From positions 1-43,052 of the forward strand of contig WTBR01000015.1 in NCBI GenBank assembly GCA_013138975.1: a stretch of DNA of 43,052 bases, given 5' to 3'. Below the pieces are notes generated by a model. It did not search any database, was not told where the DNA came from, and worked only from the letters and a program-made list of their open reading frames with translations. Each line of letters starts with the position of its first letter. Position 1 is the stretch's first letter. This DNA is from Bacteroidales bacterium. Lineage in GTDB: Bacteria > Bacteroidota > Bacteroidia > Bacteroidales > UBA12077. This document shows positions 34,110-42,014 of this stretch, piece by piece. A program made the translations under genes and the position numbers.

Positions 34110-36071
34110 TTACCGACCAATCTGTTTAAACCCTTTGAGAAGTATATTTAAATCGTTCCATATGGTGTAATTTTTTGCATAAACCATATTGGTTTTATTT
34201 ATAAAAGAATCTGTTGATTCAATTATCGATCTAAGGTCTAGTGGTGTTAATATTCCATCTTTAATTACAGGAAGATTTTCAATACTAACATTACTTTTCT
34301 TATAATACCCTACCCAGGTTTTTAAACCTAACAAAACTTTAAAAGAATTGTTTAGTAATTTGAATGGGATATTTGAGAATAGTAATATTAGAGGACAGAA
34401 TAATAGTATTAAAATTGATGAGCATATATCAAAAAATCTTTTATTTCTGATATTATTATTTTTTGATATTGCATTTAATTCAACCGAATATAATTCTCCT
34501 GCAGTTTCAATGGAGTTGCTGCCAATAATTGATAAAGTATCTGGTTGAGCAATTTTATAATCAATATTAAAACCAGATAATTGAAGCATAGTTCCAATTA
34601 TTTGATTTGATGTAATATCTTTTGCACAAAAAACAATTTCGTCGATTTTATGAATCTTGATTATTTCTGTAAGTTGATTAATTGTTCCAAGGTGATATTC
34701 TTCTTGAGAATCTAACGAAGGCGCTGCATATCCAACAATTTGTGGTTTTATTTCTGATTCAATTATTATTTTTTCAACTCTTTGTATTTCATCAATTAAA
34801 CCGACAATAATTATTCTTAATTTGTTATTTAGTTTAAATTTTTGAGGAAAAAATTTAATATGGTGAACAAGTGTTCGATTTATTAATGTTAATGCTAATG
34901 TAAATGCTCCACCTATTAAAATTAAAGCTCTTGAGTATCTATAATACTCAGGTAACAATGCATAAGAAGCTAAAATAATTAATGTTCCAATAGCTACTCC
35001 TTTTAGGAGTTTCGTAATTTTTAGCTGTTTTGAATAACCGGAATTAAGCCAAATACTTAAAATCCAAATTAAAATATAACCGGGTACAGCAATAAACAGG
35101 AATCCGTCGGGATATTGATTTTGTCCTTTGAATTTATACATTTCCCAGATTGGCTTTATAAAGTAAAAACCATAGAAAATTGTTATTATGTCTAATACAG
35201 GCAGGAAAGCATTTTTTATAAATCGAGAAATTAAAGCCATTAAAGCTCTAAAATAAACAGCAATATTTATCAATATTGAAAAAGCTTTAGCGTTTTTGCT
35301 CGAGAAATGTTTTCGTGCAAAAATAATCATGGCATTGTAAAAAACATAAACATAATTTATGCTTCCTTTTTTGGTACTTTCTCCTTTGTAATGGATTATA
35401 GTTGTTTCGGGAAAATAATAATTTTTATAACCGGATTTTGTAATTCTGTACGAGAGATCAATATCTTCACCATACATGAAATAGTCTTCGTCTAATAAAC
35501 CCGTTTTTTCTAATGCTTCATTTCTAAGAAACATAAATGCTCCGGGTAAGATTTCAATTTCGTTGGTATCATTATTATTTAAGTGCCCCAAATAATATCT
35601 TGCAAATTTTTTAGATTTTGGGAAAAGGCTAGTTAATCCAAATATTTTATAAAAAGCAACTGATGGAGTTGGTAATGCTCTTTTTGATTCCGGTAAAAAA
35701 CGACCTGTTCCATCAATCATTTTTACCGTTAAAGCACCTGCATCAATATGAGTGTCCATAAATCGAATACACTTTTCAAAATTGTCTTCTTCAACAACCG
35801 TATCCGGATTTAATAGTAATATATATTGACCACTTGCAATCTTTATAGCTTGATTATTTGCGTATGAAAACCCGTGATTCTTTTTATTTTCGATTAATTG
35901 GACTTTTGGAAATTTTTCTTTAACCATTGAACAAGACCCGTCAACAGAGTTGTTGTCTACAACAAATATTTCCAAATTAATATTGCCAATAGCATTAAAA
36001 ACAGAAATTAAGCATTGTTCAAGAAAATGCTTAACGTTGTAATTAACTATAATAACTGAAAGTTTAACCAT
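34110..36071 (-). CDS. GT2 glycosyltransferase fused to degenerate WcaJ-like region
   Basis: A 653-residue fusion. Residues 1-250 are a family 2 glycosyltransferase of the WbbL rhamnosyltransferase type: MVKLSVIIVNYNVKHFLEQC, the DNNSVDGS motif, LLNPDTVV and YFMYGEDIDLSYRI. Several membrane helices (about 265-430) follow, then a CoA-binding-like Rossmann domain (IIIVGLIDEIQRVEK) and a region resembling undecaprenyl-phosphate sugar-1-P transferases (NKRFFDICSSILILL, TWVGYYKK, YAKNYTIWNDLNIL). The short catalytic block normally seen after the helix in those transferases is missing, so the C-terminal part may be regulatory. ATG at 36071 is preferred over an upstream TTG. Confidence 0.83.
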   Translation of the reverse strand: MVKLSVIIVNYNVKHFLEQCLISVFNAIGNINLEIFVVDNNSVDGSCSMVKEKFPKVQLIENKKNHGFSYANNQAIKIASGQYILLLNPDTVVEEDNFEKCIRFMDTHIDAGALTVKMIDGTGRFLPESKRALPTPSVAFYKIFGLTSLFPKSKKFARYYLGHLNNNDTNEIEILPGAFMFLRNEALEKTGLLDEDYFMYGEDIDLSYRITKSGYKNYYFPETTIIHYKGESTKKGSINYVYVFYNAMIIFARKHFSSKNAKAFSILINIAVYFRALMALISRFIKNAFLPVLDIITIFYGFYFIKPIWEMYKFKGQNQYPDGFLFIAVPGYILIWILSIWLNSGYSKQLKITKLLKGVAIGTLIILASYALLPEYYRYSRALILIGGAFTLALTLINRTLVHHIKFFPQKFKLNNKLRIIIVGLIDEIQRVEKIIIESEIKPQIVGYAAPSLDSQEEYHLGTINQLTEIIKIHKIDEIVFCAKDITSNQIIGTMLQLSGFNIDYKIAQPDTLSIIGSNSIETAGELYSVELNAISKNNNIRNKRFFDICSSILILLFCPLILLFSNIPFKLLNNSFKVLLGLKTWVGYYKKSNVSIENLPVIKDGILTPLDLRSIIESTDSFINKTNMVYAKNYTIWNDLNILLKGFKQIGR

Positions 36072-36172
36072 TTTTGTAAAACCCTTAAATGACAATACCT
36101 TATTAATCTTTGGTAAAATCGAATTTTAAAAATAACCAAAGCATTAACAATCAATCAATTGACTACATTGAA

Positions 36173-36200
36173 CTAACTTTGCCAAAGTTCTTAATTTCAA
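36173..36200 (-). repeat. Dispersed repeat family B, copy 2
   Basis: CTAACTTTGCCAAAGTTC followed by TTAATTTCAA is the reverse complement, with a few differences, of the block at 13365-13393. It lies about 100 bases upstream of the glycosyltransferase gene. Confidence 0.6.
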
Positions 36201-36294
36201 ACTAATACAAAAATTTGACGAACTATTGAAATGAGCTAATTACAAATATAATTAAATGTTGGAAGTAAATTTTTATTTTAAGTATTTGAGGAAT

Positions 36295-36433
36295 AAAAAA
36301 GGACTGTATAAACAGCCCAAGAAGTTGTCATTCTGAGCCTGTCGAAGAATCTATAGTTTTGATTATAAGATATTTCGACAGGATCAATATGACATTATTC
36401 AAAGTAGGCTTGTTTTTTAAACAGCCCACTTTA
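36295..36433 (-). terminator. Terminator hairpin carrying family A repeat in its loop
   Basis: Read on the minus strand, directly after the aminotransferase stop, an outer imperfect stem (AAAGTGGGCTGTTT side at 36420-36433 with AAACAGCCC and GGACTGT on the far side) encloses an inner hairpin: GTCATTCTGAGCCTGTCGAAG (36327-36347) and its inverted arm TTTCGACAGGATCAATATGAC (36373-36393). A T-run (36295-36300 as A on plus) follows. The outer stem has bulges; the inner arms are the family A repeat. Confidence 0.7.
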
Positions 36434-36438
36434 AATTA

Positions 36439-37650
36439 TTAAATTCCCATTTCATCTTTAATTACTTTAGCGAGTCGTTTAACTCCTTCAGTAGTTTTAT
36501 CTTTTGGCATGAAAGAAAAATTTATTCTCATTGTATCTTTTCCACTACCATCACAATGAAAAACAGTACCTAATACAAAAGCAACATTATTATCAACTGC
36601 TTTTTGGAATAATGTTTGGGCATCCATATTATTTGGTAAAGTAAGGAATAAGAAAAGACCTCCCTCAGGTAAAGTCCATTTTACTCCATCGGGCATGTAT
36701 TCTTTAAATGCATTTAGCATATTATCACGTTTATAGTGATATTGAACTATAATTTCTTTCAGATTTTCATCAAAATAACCTTTCTCTATGTATTTATGTA
36801 TTATTTTTTGATTCAAAGTTGGAGTACATAAATCGGTTGATTGTTTAGCAGTAACAAACTTGTCTATTATTTTTTCATCAGCAACAACCCAACCGACTCT
36901 AAAACCTGGAACAAATATTTTAGAAAATGTACCAAGCAATATAACATGGCCTGAATTATCTAATTCATAAATTGTTTTTTGAGCCTTGCCTTCAAAGCGA
37001 ATTTCACGATATGGACTATCCTCAGCAATAAGAATATCATATTTTTTGGCTATTGCAATAATTTCTAATCTACGTGATTCGGGCATAGTTATACCTGCAG
37101 GGTTCTGAAAATCAGGAATTATATAAATAAATTTTGGTTTTATTCCTTGTGATTTTAATTCAGCAAGTTTTTCCTCAAGTAAATCGGCTCGCATACCGTG
37201 TTCATCGAATTTAATACCAATCATTTCGGCACCATACGAATTAAATGCTCCTAATCCTCCAAGATAAGAAGGAAGTCCACAAATAACTTTATCTCCTCTA
37301 TTTATGAAAATCTTTGCTAATAAATCTAATCCTTGTTGCGATGAAGTTGTTATTACCAGATTATTTAAATCAAGATTTAATCCTTGCTTTTTATATCTAT
37401 CAACTAATATTTGACGTAATTCCAGAACTCCTTCTGTTGCTCCATATTGTAGAGCTGCAGTACCATCATTATCTAATATTTCACATGTAATTTCTTTAAG
37501 CTGTTCAATTGGAAAAGTCTCAGGAGCAGGCAATCCTCCTGCAAAAGAAATAACATCCGGACGCTGGGTAAGCTTAAGAAGTTCACGAATAACAGACTTC
37601 TTCATGCTTTTAATACTAACCGAATAAACTTGTTCTAAATCACTTATCAT
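36439..37650 (-). CDS. PLP-dependent class I aminotransferase (LysN/2-aminoadipate-like)
   Basis: A 403-residue fold-type I aminotransferase of the MocR-like/2-aminoadipate branch, with SVIRELLKLTQRPDVISFAGGLP at residues 18-40, the NPAG motif in PDFQNPAGIT, and the PLP Lys in LLGTFSKIFVPGFRVGW near residue 240. This group includes LysN, kynurenine and broad-range aminotransferases, so the donor is unassigned. There is no HTH domain. GGAGG at 37660-37664 lies 10 bases before the ATG, one of the few clear Shine-Dalgarno sites seen here. The gene ends in the composite terminator. Confidence 0.9.
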   Translation of the reverse strand: MISDLEQVYSVSIKSMKKSVIRELLKLTQRPDVISFAGGLPAPETFPIEQLKEITCEILDNDGTAALQYGATEGVLELRQILVDRYKKQGLNLDLNNLVITTSSQQGLDLLAKIFINRGDKVICGLPSYLGGLGAFNSYGAEMIGIKFDEHGMRADLLEEKLAELKSQGIKPKFIYIIPDFQNPAGITMPESRRLEIIAIAKKYDILIAEDSPYREIRFEGKAQKTIYELDNSGHVILLGTFSKIFVPGFRVGWVVADEKIIDKFVTAKQSTDLCTPTLNQKIIHKYIEKGYFDENLKEIIVQYHYKRDNMLNAFKEYMPDGVKWTLPEGGLFLFLTLPNNMDAQTLFQKAVDNNVAFVLGTVFHCDGSGKDTMRINFSFMPKDKTTEGVKRLAKVIKDEMGI

Positions 37651-37870
37651 TATAATTTTCCTCCAGATTTTTATTTTGTTATTATTGTTTTACGAACTTG
37701 GTGCGAAATTGCAAAAACATGATCGGATTAACAAGAAATATAATCTGTTATATAAAACATATTGAAATTAATATACTTTTATGCTTACACATGATATCGA
37801 ATTGGTTTTGTTTGCAAGCCTCTTGTTTTGATTAAATATTTTTACATAATCATAATCAAATAAAAAATTA

Positions 37871-37878
37871 TATTTTTG
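37871..37878 (+). promoter_or_regulatory. -7 box upstream of response regulator
   Basis: TATTTTTG fits the TAnnTTTG consensus and lies 64 bases before the ATG at 37942. It gives a plausible leader of about 55 bases. No clear -33 element was found; the 291-base gap is very AT-rich, so chance matches are possible. Confidence 0.4.
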
Positions 37879-37941
37879 TGGCTTTATTTTTAATTAATGC
37901 TTGTTTACGAAATAGTAAGTTTTAATTTAATAATTTAAGAT

Positions 37942-38325
37942 ATGTCTAATCATGGTAAGATTCTGGTTGTTGATGATATTTCTACACATTTATTATTAAT
38001 TCGAACCATTTTAAATAATGAAGGTTTTGACGTGAATACTACTGATGAACCCAAATCGGTTGTTGAGCTTTTGCTTAAAGATAATTATCAGTTATTGTTG
38101 CTGGATATTATGATGCCGGGGATGGATGGGTTTCAGATATTAGAAGAAATGAAATTACATAAAGAACTTTCATCAGTATCTGTTATTGTTATATCTGCTA
38201 AAACAGATTCGTGGAGCATAAAAAGTGCAATGGATAGAGGAGCTTGTGATTACATTACGAAACCAATAAATAGTGAAGACCTTAAAAATAAAGTGCGGTC
38301 TGCACTGGAAGAAAGAAAATCATAA
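37942..38325 (+). CDS. Single-domain response regulator
   Basis: A 127-residue CheY-like receiver with no output domain. The phosphorylation set is complete: Asp11/Asp12 (VVDD), phospho-acceptor Asp55 in LLLDIMMPGMDG, Ser85 in VISAK and Lys107 in YITKPIN. It probably acts by protein-protein contact or as a phosphorelay step. No histidine kinase is adjacent. It lies 66 bases upstream of the porin-like gene on the same strand, so co-transcription is possible. Confidence 0.94.
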   Translation: MSNHGKILVVDDISTHLLLIRTILNNEGFDVNTTDEPKSVVELLLKDNYQLLLLDIMMPGMDGFQILEEMKLHKELSSVSVIVISAKTDSWSIKSAMDRGACDYITKPINSEDLKNKVRSALEERKS

Positions 38326-38391
38326 ATTAAATAGATTGAGTATAAAAATTTGAAATCATTAATTACTTTTAACTATAAATAAATTTAAACT

Positions 38392-39615
38392 ATGAAAAAA
38401 CTATTACTTCTTTTTTTACCGGTAATGTTCTTACCGGCATTATTAATTGCACAGGAAACAGAACAACCGAGTGTTACATTAAGTGGATTTGTTCGATATG
38501 AAATGTTTTTCGATACATATGAATCTGTTGCTACACGTGATGGTGAAGTATATTTATATCCTTTAAGGGAAAACCTTGATGTAAATGGCGATGATCTTAA
38601 TAATAATTTTAAATTAAACATGTTAGGTTTACAAGCAAGACCAACAATTAAGGCTGTTGGACCTAATGCTTTTGGTGCTAAAGTTACAGGAGTGTTGGAA
38701 GGAGATTTCCTTGGTGTTTCTCAGGCTGATTCCAGAATGTTAAGACTTCGTCATGGATTTTTGAATTTACAATGGGAAAAATCAGCACTTTTAATGGGTC
38801 ACACATGGCATCCAATGTTTGTTCCTGAATGTTTTCCTGCAACAGTTTCTATGGGTGCAGGAGTTCCGTTTCACGTTCTAAATCGTACTCCACAGGTAAG
38901 ATATACTGCAAAATTAGGAAGCTCAGTGTCTGTTATGGGAGCTTTACTCGTTCATGGTTATCATAAAAGTGTTGGGCCTGGTGAGGCTCAAAGAAATTCT
39001 GGTTTACCTGATGCTCAATTTCAATTTAAATTTAAAACAAAGAATGTTTTTGCATCATTTACAGCAGGATATAAGTGGTTAACTCCAAGACTTGTAACAG
39101 AAGGTGATGTAAAAACAAATGAGACAATTGGTAGCTATAATTTAGCAGCAAATACTAAGTTGTCATTTGGGTCTGTTACTTTTAAATTAGAAGGAATTTA
39201 CGGTCAGAATTTAACAAACTTTGTAATGATTGGTGGTTATGGTGCTGCTGAAAATCCATTAATTGTTGATGATTATAGCTATACAAATATAAATACTATG
39301 TCAGTATGGTCTGATTTAGCATATAATAGTAAGACTTTAGAAGTTGCTGTTTTTGGTGGTTTTTCTTCTAACGTAAATGCTTCAGATCATTATTATAGTT
39401 TAGGATATGCAAGGGGAGAAAACATAAAATCAATATACAGAGTTTCACCACGTGTGGTAATAAAATCAGGCAAAGTGGATTTTGGAATTGAATATCTGAT
39501 GACTGCAGCTAAATATGGAGTTGTAGATTCTGCTGATGCAAGATATCGATTTACAGAAGTTGATTCATATACAAAAAACGGTAGAATGATTTTTTCTGCA
39601 CGATATAAATTTTAA
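38392..39615 (+). CDS. Porin-like outer-membrane protein
   Basis: A 407-residue exported beta-barrel. Signal peptide ends near LIAQ (residue 21). The chain then alternates hydrophobic and polar residues with frequent aromatic girdle residues (SGFVRYEMFFDTY at the start, and a terminal MIFSARYKF with C-terminal Phe). HTWHPMFVPECFPATVSMGAG near residues 141-161 looks like a conserved inner loop. It resembles trimeric porin-like proteins of Bacteroidetes (DcaP-like layout); substrate unknown. It is followed by a composite terminator. Confidence 0.82.
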   Translation: MKKLLLLFLPVMFLPALLIAQETEQPSVTLSGFVRYEMFFDTYESVATRDGEVYLYPLRENLDVNGDDLNNNFKLNMLGLQARPTIKAVGPNAFGAKVTGVLEGDFLGVSQADSRMLRLRHGFLNLQWEKSALLMGHTWHPMFVPECFPATVSMGAGVPFHVLNRTPQVRYTAKLGSSVSVMGALLVHGYHKSVGPGEAQRNSGLPDAQFQFKFKTKNVFASFTAGYKWLTPRLVTEGDVKTNETIGSYNLAANTKLSFGSVTFKLEGIYGQNLTNFVMIGGYGAAENPLIVDDYSYTNINTMSVWSDLAYNSKTLEVAVFGGFSSNVNASDHYYSLGYARGENIKSIYRVSPRVVIKSGKVDFGIEYLMTAAKYGVVDSADARYRFTEVDSYTKNGRMIFSARYKF

Positions 39616-39637
39616 TAAGTATATTGTTTCTTAATAT

Positions 39638-39776
39638 AAAAGAGGGTGTCCGAAAAGACCAAGTGGTTGTCATTCTGAGCTTGTCGAAGAATCTATTTAA
39701 TTGTTAATGAAATATTTCGACAGGTTCAATATGGTATTTCTCATAAAAGGTCTCCTTTTCGGACATCCTCTTTTTT
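39638..39776 (+). terminator. Long terminator with family A repeat in its loop
   Basis: AAAAGAGGGTGTCCGAAAAG (from 39638) pairs with CTTTTCGGACATCCTCTTTT (ending 39774), ending in a T-run to 39776. The loop holds the family A repeat: TTCTGAGCTTGTCGAAGA (39673-39690) and inverted arm TATTTCGACAGGTTCAATATGG (39713-39734, given here in two parts: TATTTCGACAGG and TTCAATATGG). It lies 22 bases after the porin gene. Confidence 0.88.
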
Positions 39777-40105
39777 CCATCAAATTAAAGGTTAAATCCC
39801 AGCAAACTTCCCTGACATGTCTGAGCAGTTAAAACAACTGTAAGTTTCAATATGACAAATTGTTGTAGTTTAAGTTGTCACAATTAGCCTGTCGAATTGT
39901 AATTGTATTTTTTAAAAGTGTTCGTTTGAATGTTTTGCTTTAATGCGAATGTTGAATTATGAAATAACAGATCAGACAAACTTTTTTGCTTGTGTTTATC
40001 CATTCAGCCTTTTTAGATCATTATTCCTTATTGGATATTCAGTAATCGATTTTTATTCGAAGTAAAAAAAACTATGGTAATTGCAGTCTATAGTAGTTAA
40101 TCCCT
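39777..40105. other. Intergenic region with degenerate repeat
   Basis: No gene is seen in this 329-base gap between convergent genes. It holds a worn copy of the family A repeat: TTTCAATATGACA (39846-39858) followed by TGTCACAATTAGCCTGTCGA (39877-39896), in the arm order found at 41663-41726. The rest is AT-rich and featureless. Confidence 0.55.
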
Positions 40106-40852
40106 TTATTGTGCTCTAATTGTAATGCAATGGTTAATTACCATTTTACATGCATTATTATTACCTAATTCACATGCCTTATGAAAATCATCACAAGCTT
40201 CTAATATTTTATCTTGTTTAAAGTTTATCATTCCCCTGTTGTAGTATGCAAAAGGATTTTTAGGATCAATTTCAATAACTGAATCGAAATCCTTTAAAGC
40301 TTCAGGATGATCGTTGTTTTGATAATACAGAAATCCACGGTATAAATATACATTTGGATTATTACCATCTAATTGAATAGCCTTCGAATAATCGTTTAAT
40401 GCTGCTTCATTTTCGAGAAGCTTTTGATACGCAGCTCCTCTATTAGCGTATATTTTACTTTCTAAAACTTTATCGTCAAGTCCTTGTGCTAAGTCAAGAG
40501 CTATACCTAAATCTTCAACAGCATCTTCGTATTTATTTTTCTTGATATTAATTATTCCTTTGGTTAAATAGAACTGGGGATAATCAGAATTTCTTTTAAT
40601 AGCTTCTTCTATTATTTTACTGGCCTTTTTATAATCTTCCATTAGAATTAACAAATTTGCTTTTCCATCAATTGCTGGAGCGAATGATGGTAAATAATCT
40701 AATGCTTCATCGAATTTTTCAAGAGCCTCGGCGTATCTATCTAATTTTACTAAATCATTACCTATTCTAACAATAGATTTAACATCGGATTGTGAGAATA
40801 CAGAACAGTTTATCGAAAATATTAATAAAAATAAAAGGAGATATTGCTTCAT
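40106..40852 (-). CDS. TPR-repeat exported protein
   Basis: A 248-residue protein with a signal peptide (ends SVFSQ) and about six tetratricopeptide repeats in tandem from residue 25, e.g. ALNDYSKAIQLDGNNPNVYLYRGFLYYQNN and ALKDFDSVIEIDPKNPFAYYNRGMI. A Cys-containing tail (CDDFHKACELGNNNACKMV) resembles a SEL1-like end. TPR arrays mediate protein contacts; the partner is unknown. It lies 65 bases downstream of recR on the same strand and may be transcribed with it. Confidence 0.88.
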   Translation of the reverse strand: MKQYLLLFLLIFSINCSVFSQSDVKSIVRIGNDLVKLDRYAEALEKFDEALDYLPSFAPAIDGKANLLILMEDYKKASKIIEEAIKRNSDYPQFYLTKGIINIKKNKYEDAVEDLGIALDLAQGLDDKVLESKIYANRGAAYQKLLENEAALNDYSKAIQLDGNNPNVYLYRGFLYYQNNDHPEALKDFDSVIEIDPKNPFAYYNRGMINFKQDKILEACDDFHKACELGNNNACKMVINHCITIRAQ

Positions 40853-40917
40853 TTTGTCAAATTTAAAAAAAGATGCTTTACCGGGTGAATTTACTAAATA
40901 TTTTTCAATATGGAAAC

Positions 40918-41538
40918 TTATATCGAAGATTCAAATAATGTTCTGTTAACAATTGATCTGCCCAATGTAATTTCATCGGCATATTCCAGTTCATCCCCAA
41001 TAGCAACTCCTCTGGCAAGCGTTGTAATTTTTACATCATAATTTCTAAATTTTTTATAAAGATAAAAATTAGTAGTATCACCTTCCATTGTAGTACTTAA
41101 AGCAAGAATTATTTCTTTTACCGTACCATCTTTAATCTTTTGAAACAGGCTGTCAATTTTTAAATCATTGGGCCCAATTCCATCCATTGGGGAAATAATT
41201 CCTCCAAGTACATGGTATAACCCATTAAATTGATGCGTATTTTCAACAGACATAACATCCCTGGCATTTTCAACAACACAAACAACAGAATGGTTTCGCG
41301 ATGAATTACTACAGATATTACAGATGTCTGTATCAGAAATTGTATTACAACTTTTACAATGTTTTATTTCGTTACGAAGTTTAATAATGGTTTCGCCAAA
41401 TTGAGTAACATCTTGTTTTTCCTGATTTAATAAATGTAAAACCAACCTTAAGGCAGTTTTCCTTCCAATTCCTGGTAGTTTAGCAAATTCATCAACCGCA
41501 CTTTCTAATAATTTCGATGTAAAATTCTGTATATTCAT
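40918..41538 (-). CDS. recR: Recombination mediator protein RecR
   Basis: A 206-residue RecR. It has the helix-hairpin-helix ([17 protein letters not shown], near residues 20-36), the four-Cys zinc finger ([16 protein letters not shown], near 57-72), and the Toprim domain with [12 protein letters not shown] and [17 protein letters not shown]. RecR works with RecO/RecF to load RecA onto gaps during DNA repair. Length and start match the family. It is divergent from the sodium:solute symporter, a common neighbour in Bacteroidetes. Confidence 0.96.
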   Translation of the reverse strand: MNIQNFTSKLLESAVDEFAKLPGIGRKTALRLVLHLLNQEKQDVTQFGETIIKLRNEIKHCKSCNTISDTDICNICSNSSRNHSVVCVVENARDVMSVENTHQFNGLYHVLGGIISPMDGIGPNDLKIDSLFQKIKDGTVKEIILALSTTMEGDTTNFYLYKKFRNYDVKITTLARGVAIGDELEYADEITLGRSIVNRTLFESSI

Positions 41539-42014
41539 TACTTGTTATAATTCTTAAGTTAAATCTAATAGCTTATATTTTTTATTAAAAGAGTCCAACA
41601 AAAGCCAATCAATAAGTTACGTCTTGTAGAGGCTTCCAAAATGCTAGTCTTAAAACAAAAACACTTCGACAGGCTCAGTGTGACAAACGGATTAACAGAA
41701 AATTGTCATACTGAGCTTGTCGAAGTATAGGCAATTTTTTTTTAATAAATTCCAGATCTCAAATTCCAAATAAATCTTAATAATTAATGTCCAAAACTAT
41801 TTAAATAAAACATATATATAAAGGTATTTGTTTGATTAATTGATTTTTGAATATTTAAATATATCTTGCCAGTCCGGCAGGCTCATTTGGTTTTTGTGCA
41901 TTGATTTTTGATAATTTAATACCTCAAAAATAATATCAAATAGAGCGATTCGCAATTTTTTGTTCGAATTGTTTTTATTATCCTTGTATTTAATCAAACC
42001 TAATATTTGAAGCA
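41539..42014. other. Intergenic region between recR and symporter
   Basis: No convincing gene is seen in 476 bases. A minus-strand frame of 61 codons (41836-42021) overlaps the symporter start and has no recognisable motif. The region holds a clean family A repeat hairpin (41663-41726), a T-run (41734-41743), an AAATTCC-type repeat (41759-41777) and GCC-AGTCC-GGC, a small palindrome near 41869-41879. Confidence 0.6.
41663..41726. repeat. Dispersed repeat family A hairpin
   Basis: ACTTCGACAGGCTCAGTGTGACA (41663-41685, written as ACTTCGACAGG and CTCAGTGTGACA) pairs with TGTCATACTGAG (41704-41715) and CTTGTCGAAGT (41716-41726) around an 18-base loop. The arms match those at 36.3 and 39.7 kb but in the opposite order. 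GGCAATTTTTTTTT follows, so it may also end transcription rightward. Confidence 0.8.

Larger units (their letters stand above)
36072..36438. other. Intergenic region with two repeat elements
   Basis: No gene is visible in these 367 bases. They contain repeat family B (36173-36200) and a nested hairpin carrying the family A repeat (36295-36433), which serves as terminator for the aminotransferase gene on the minus strand. Confidence 0.7.
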
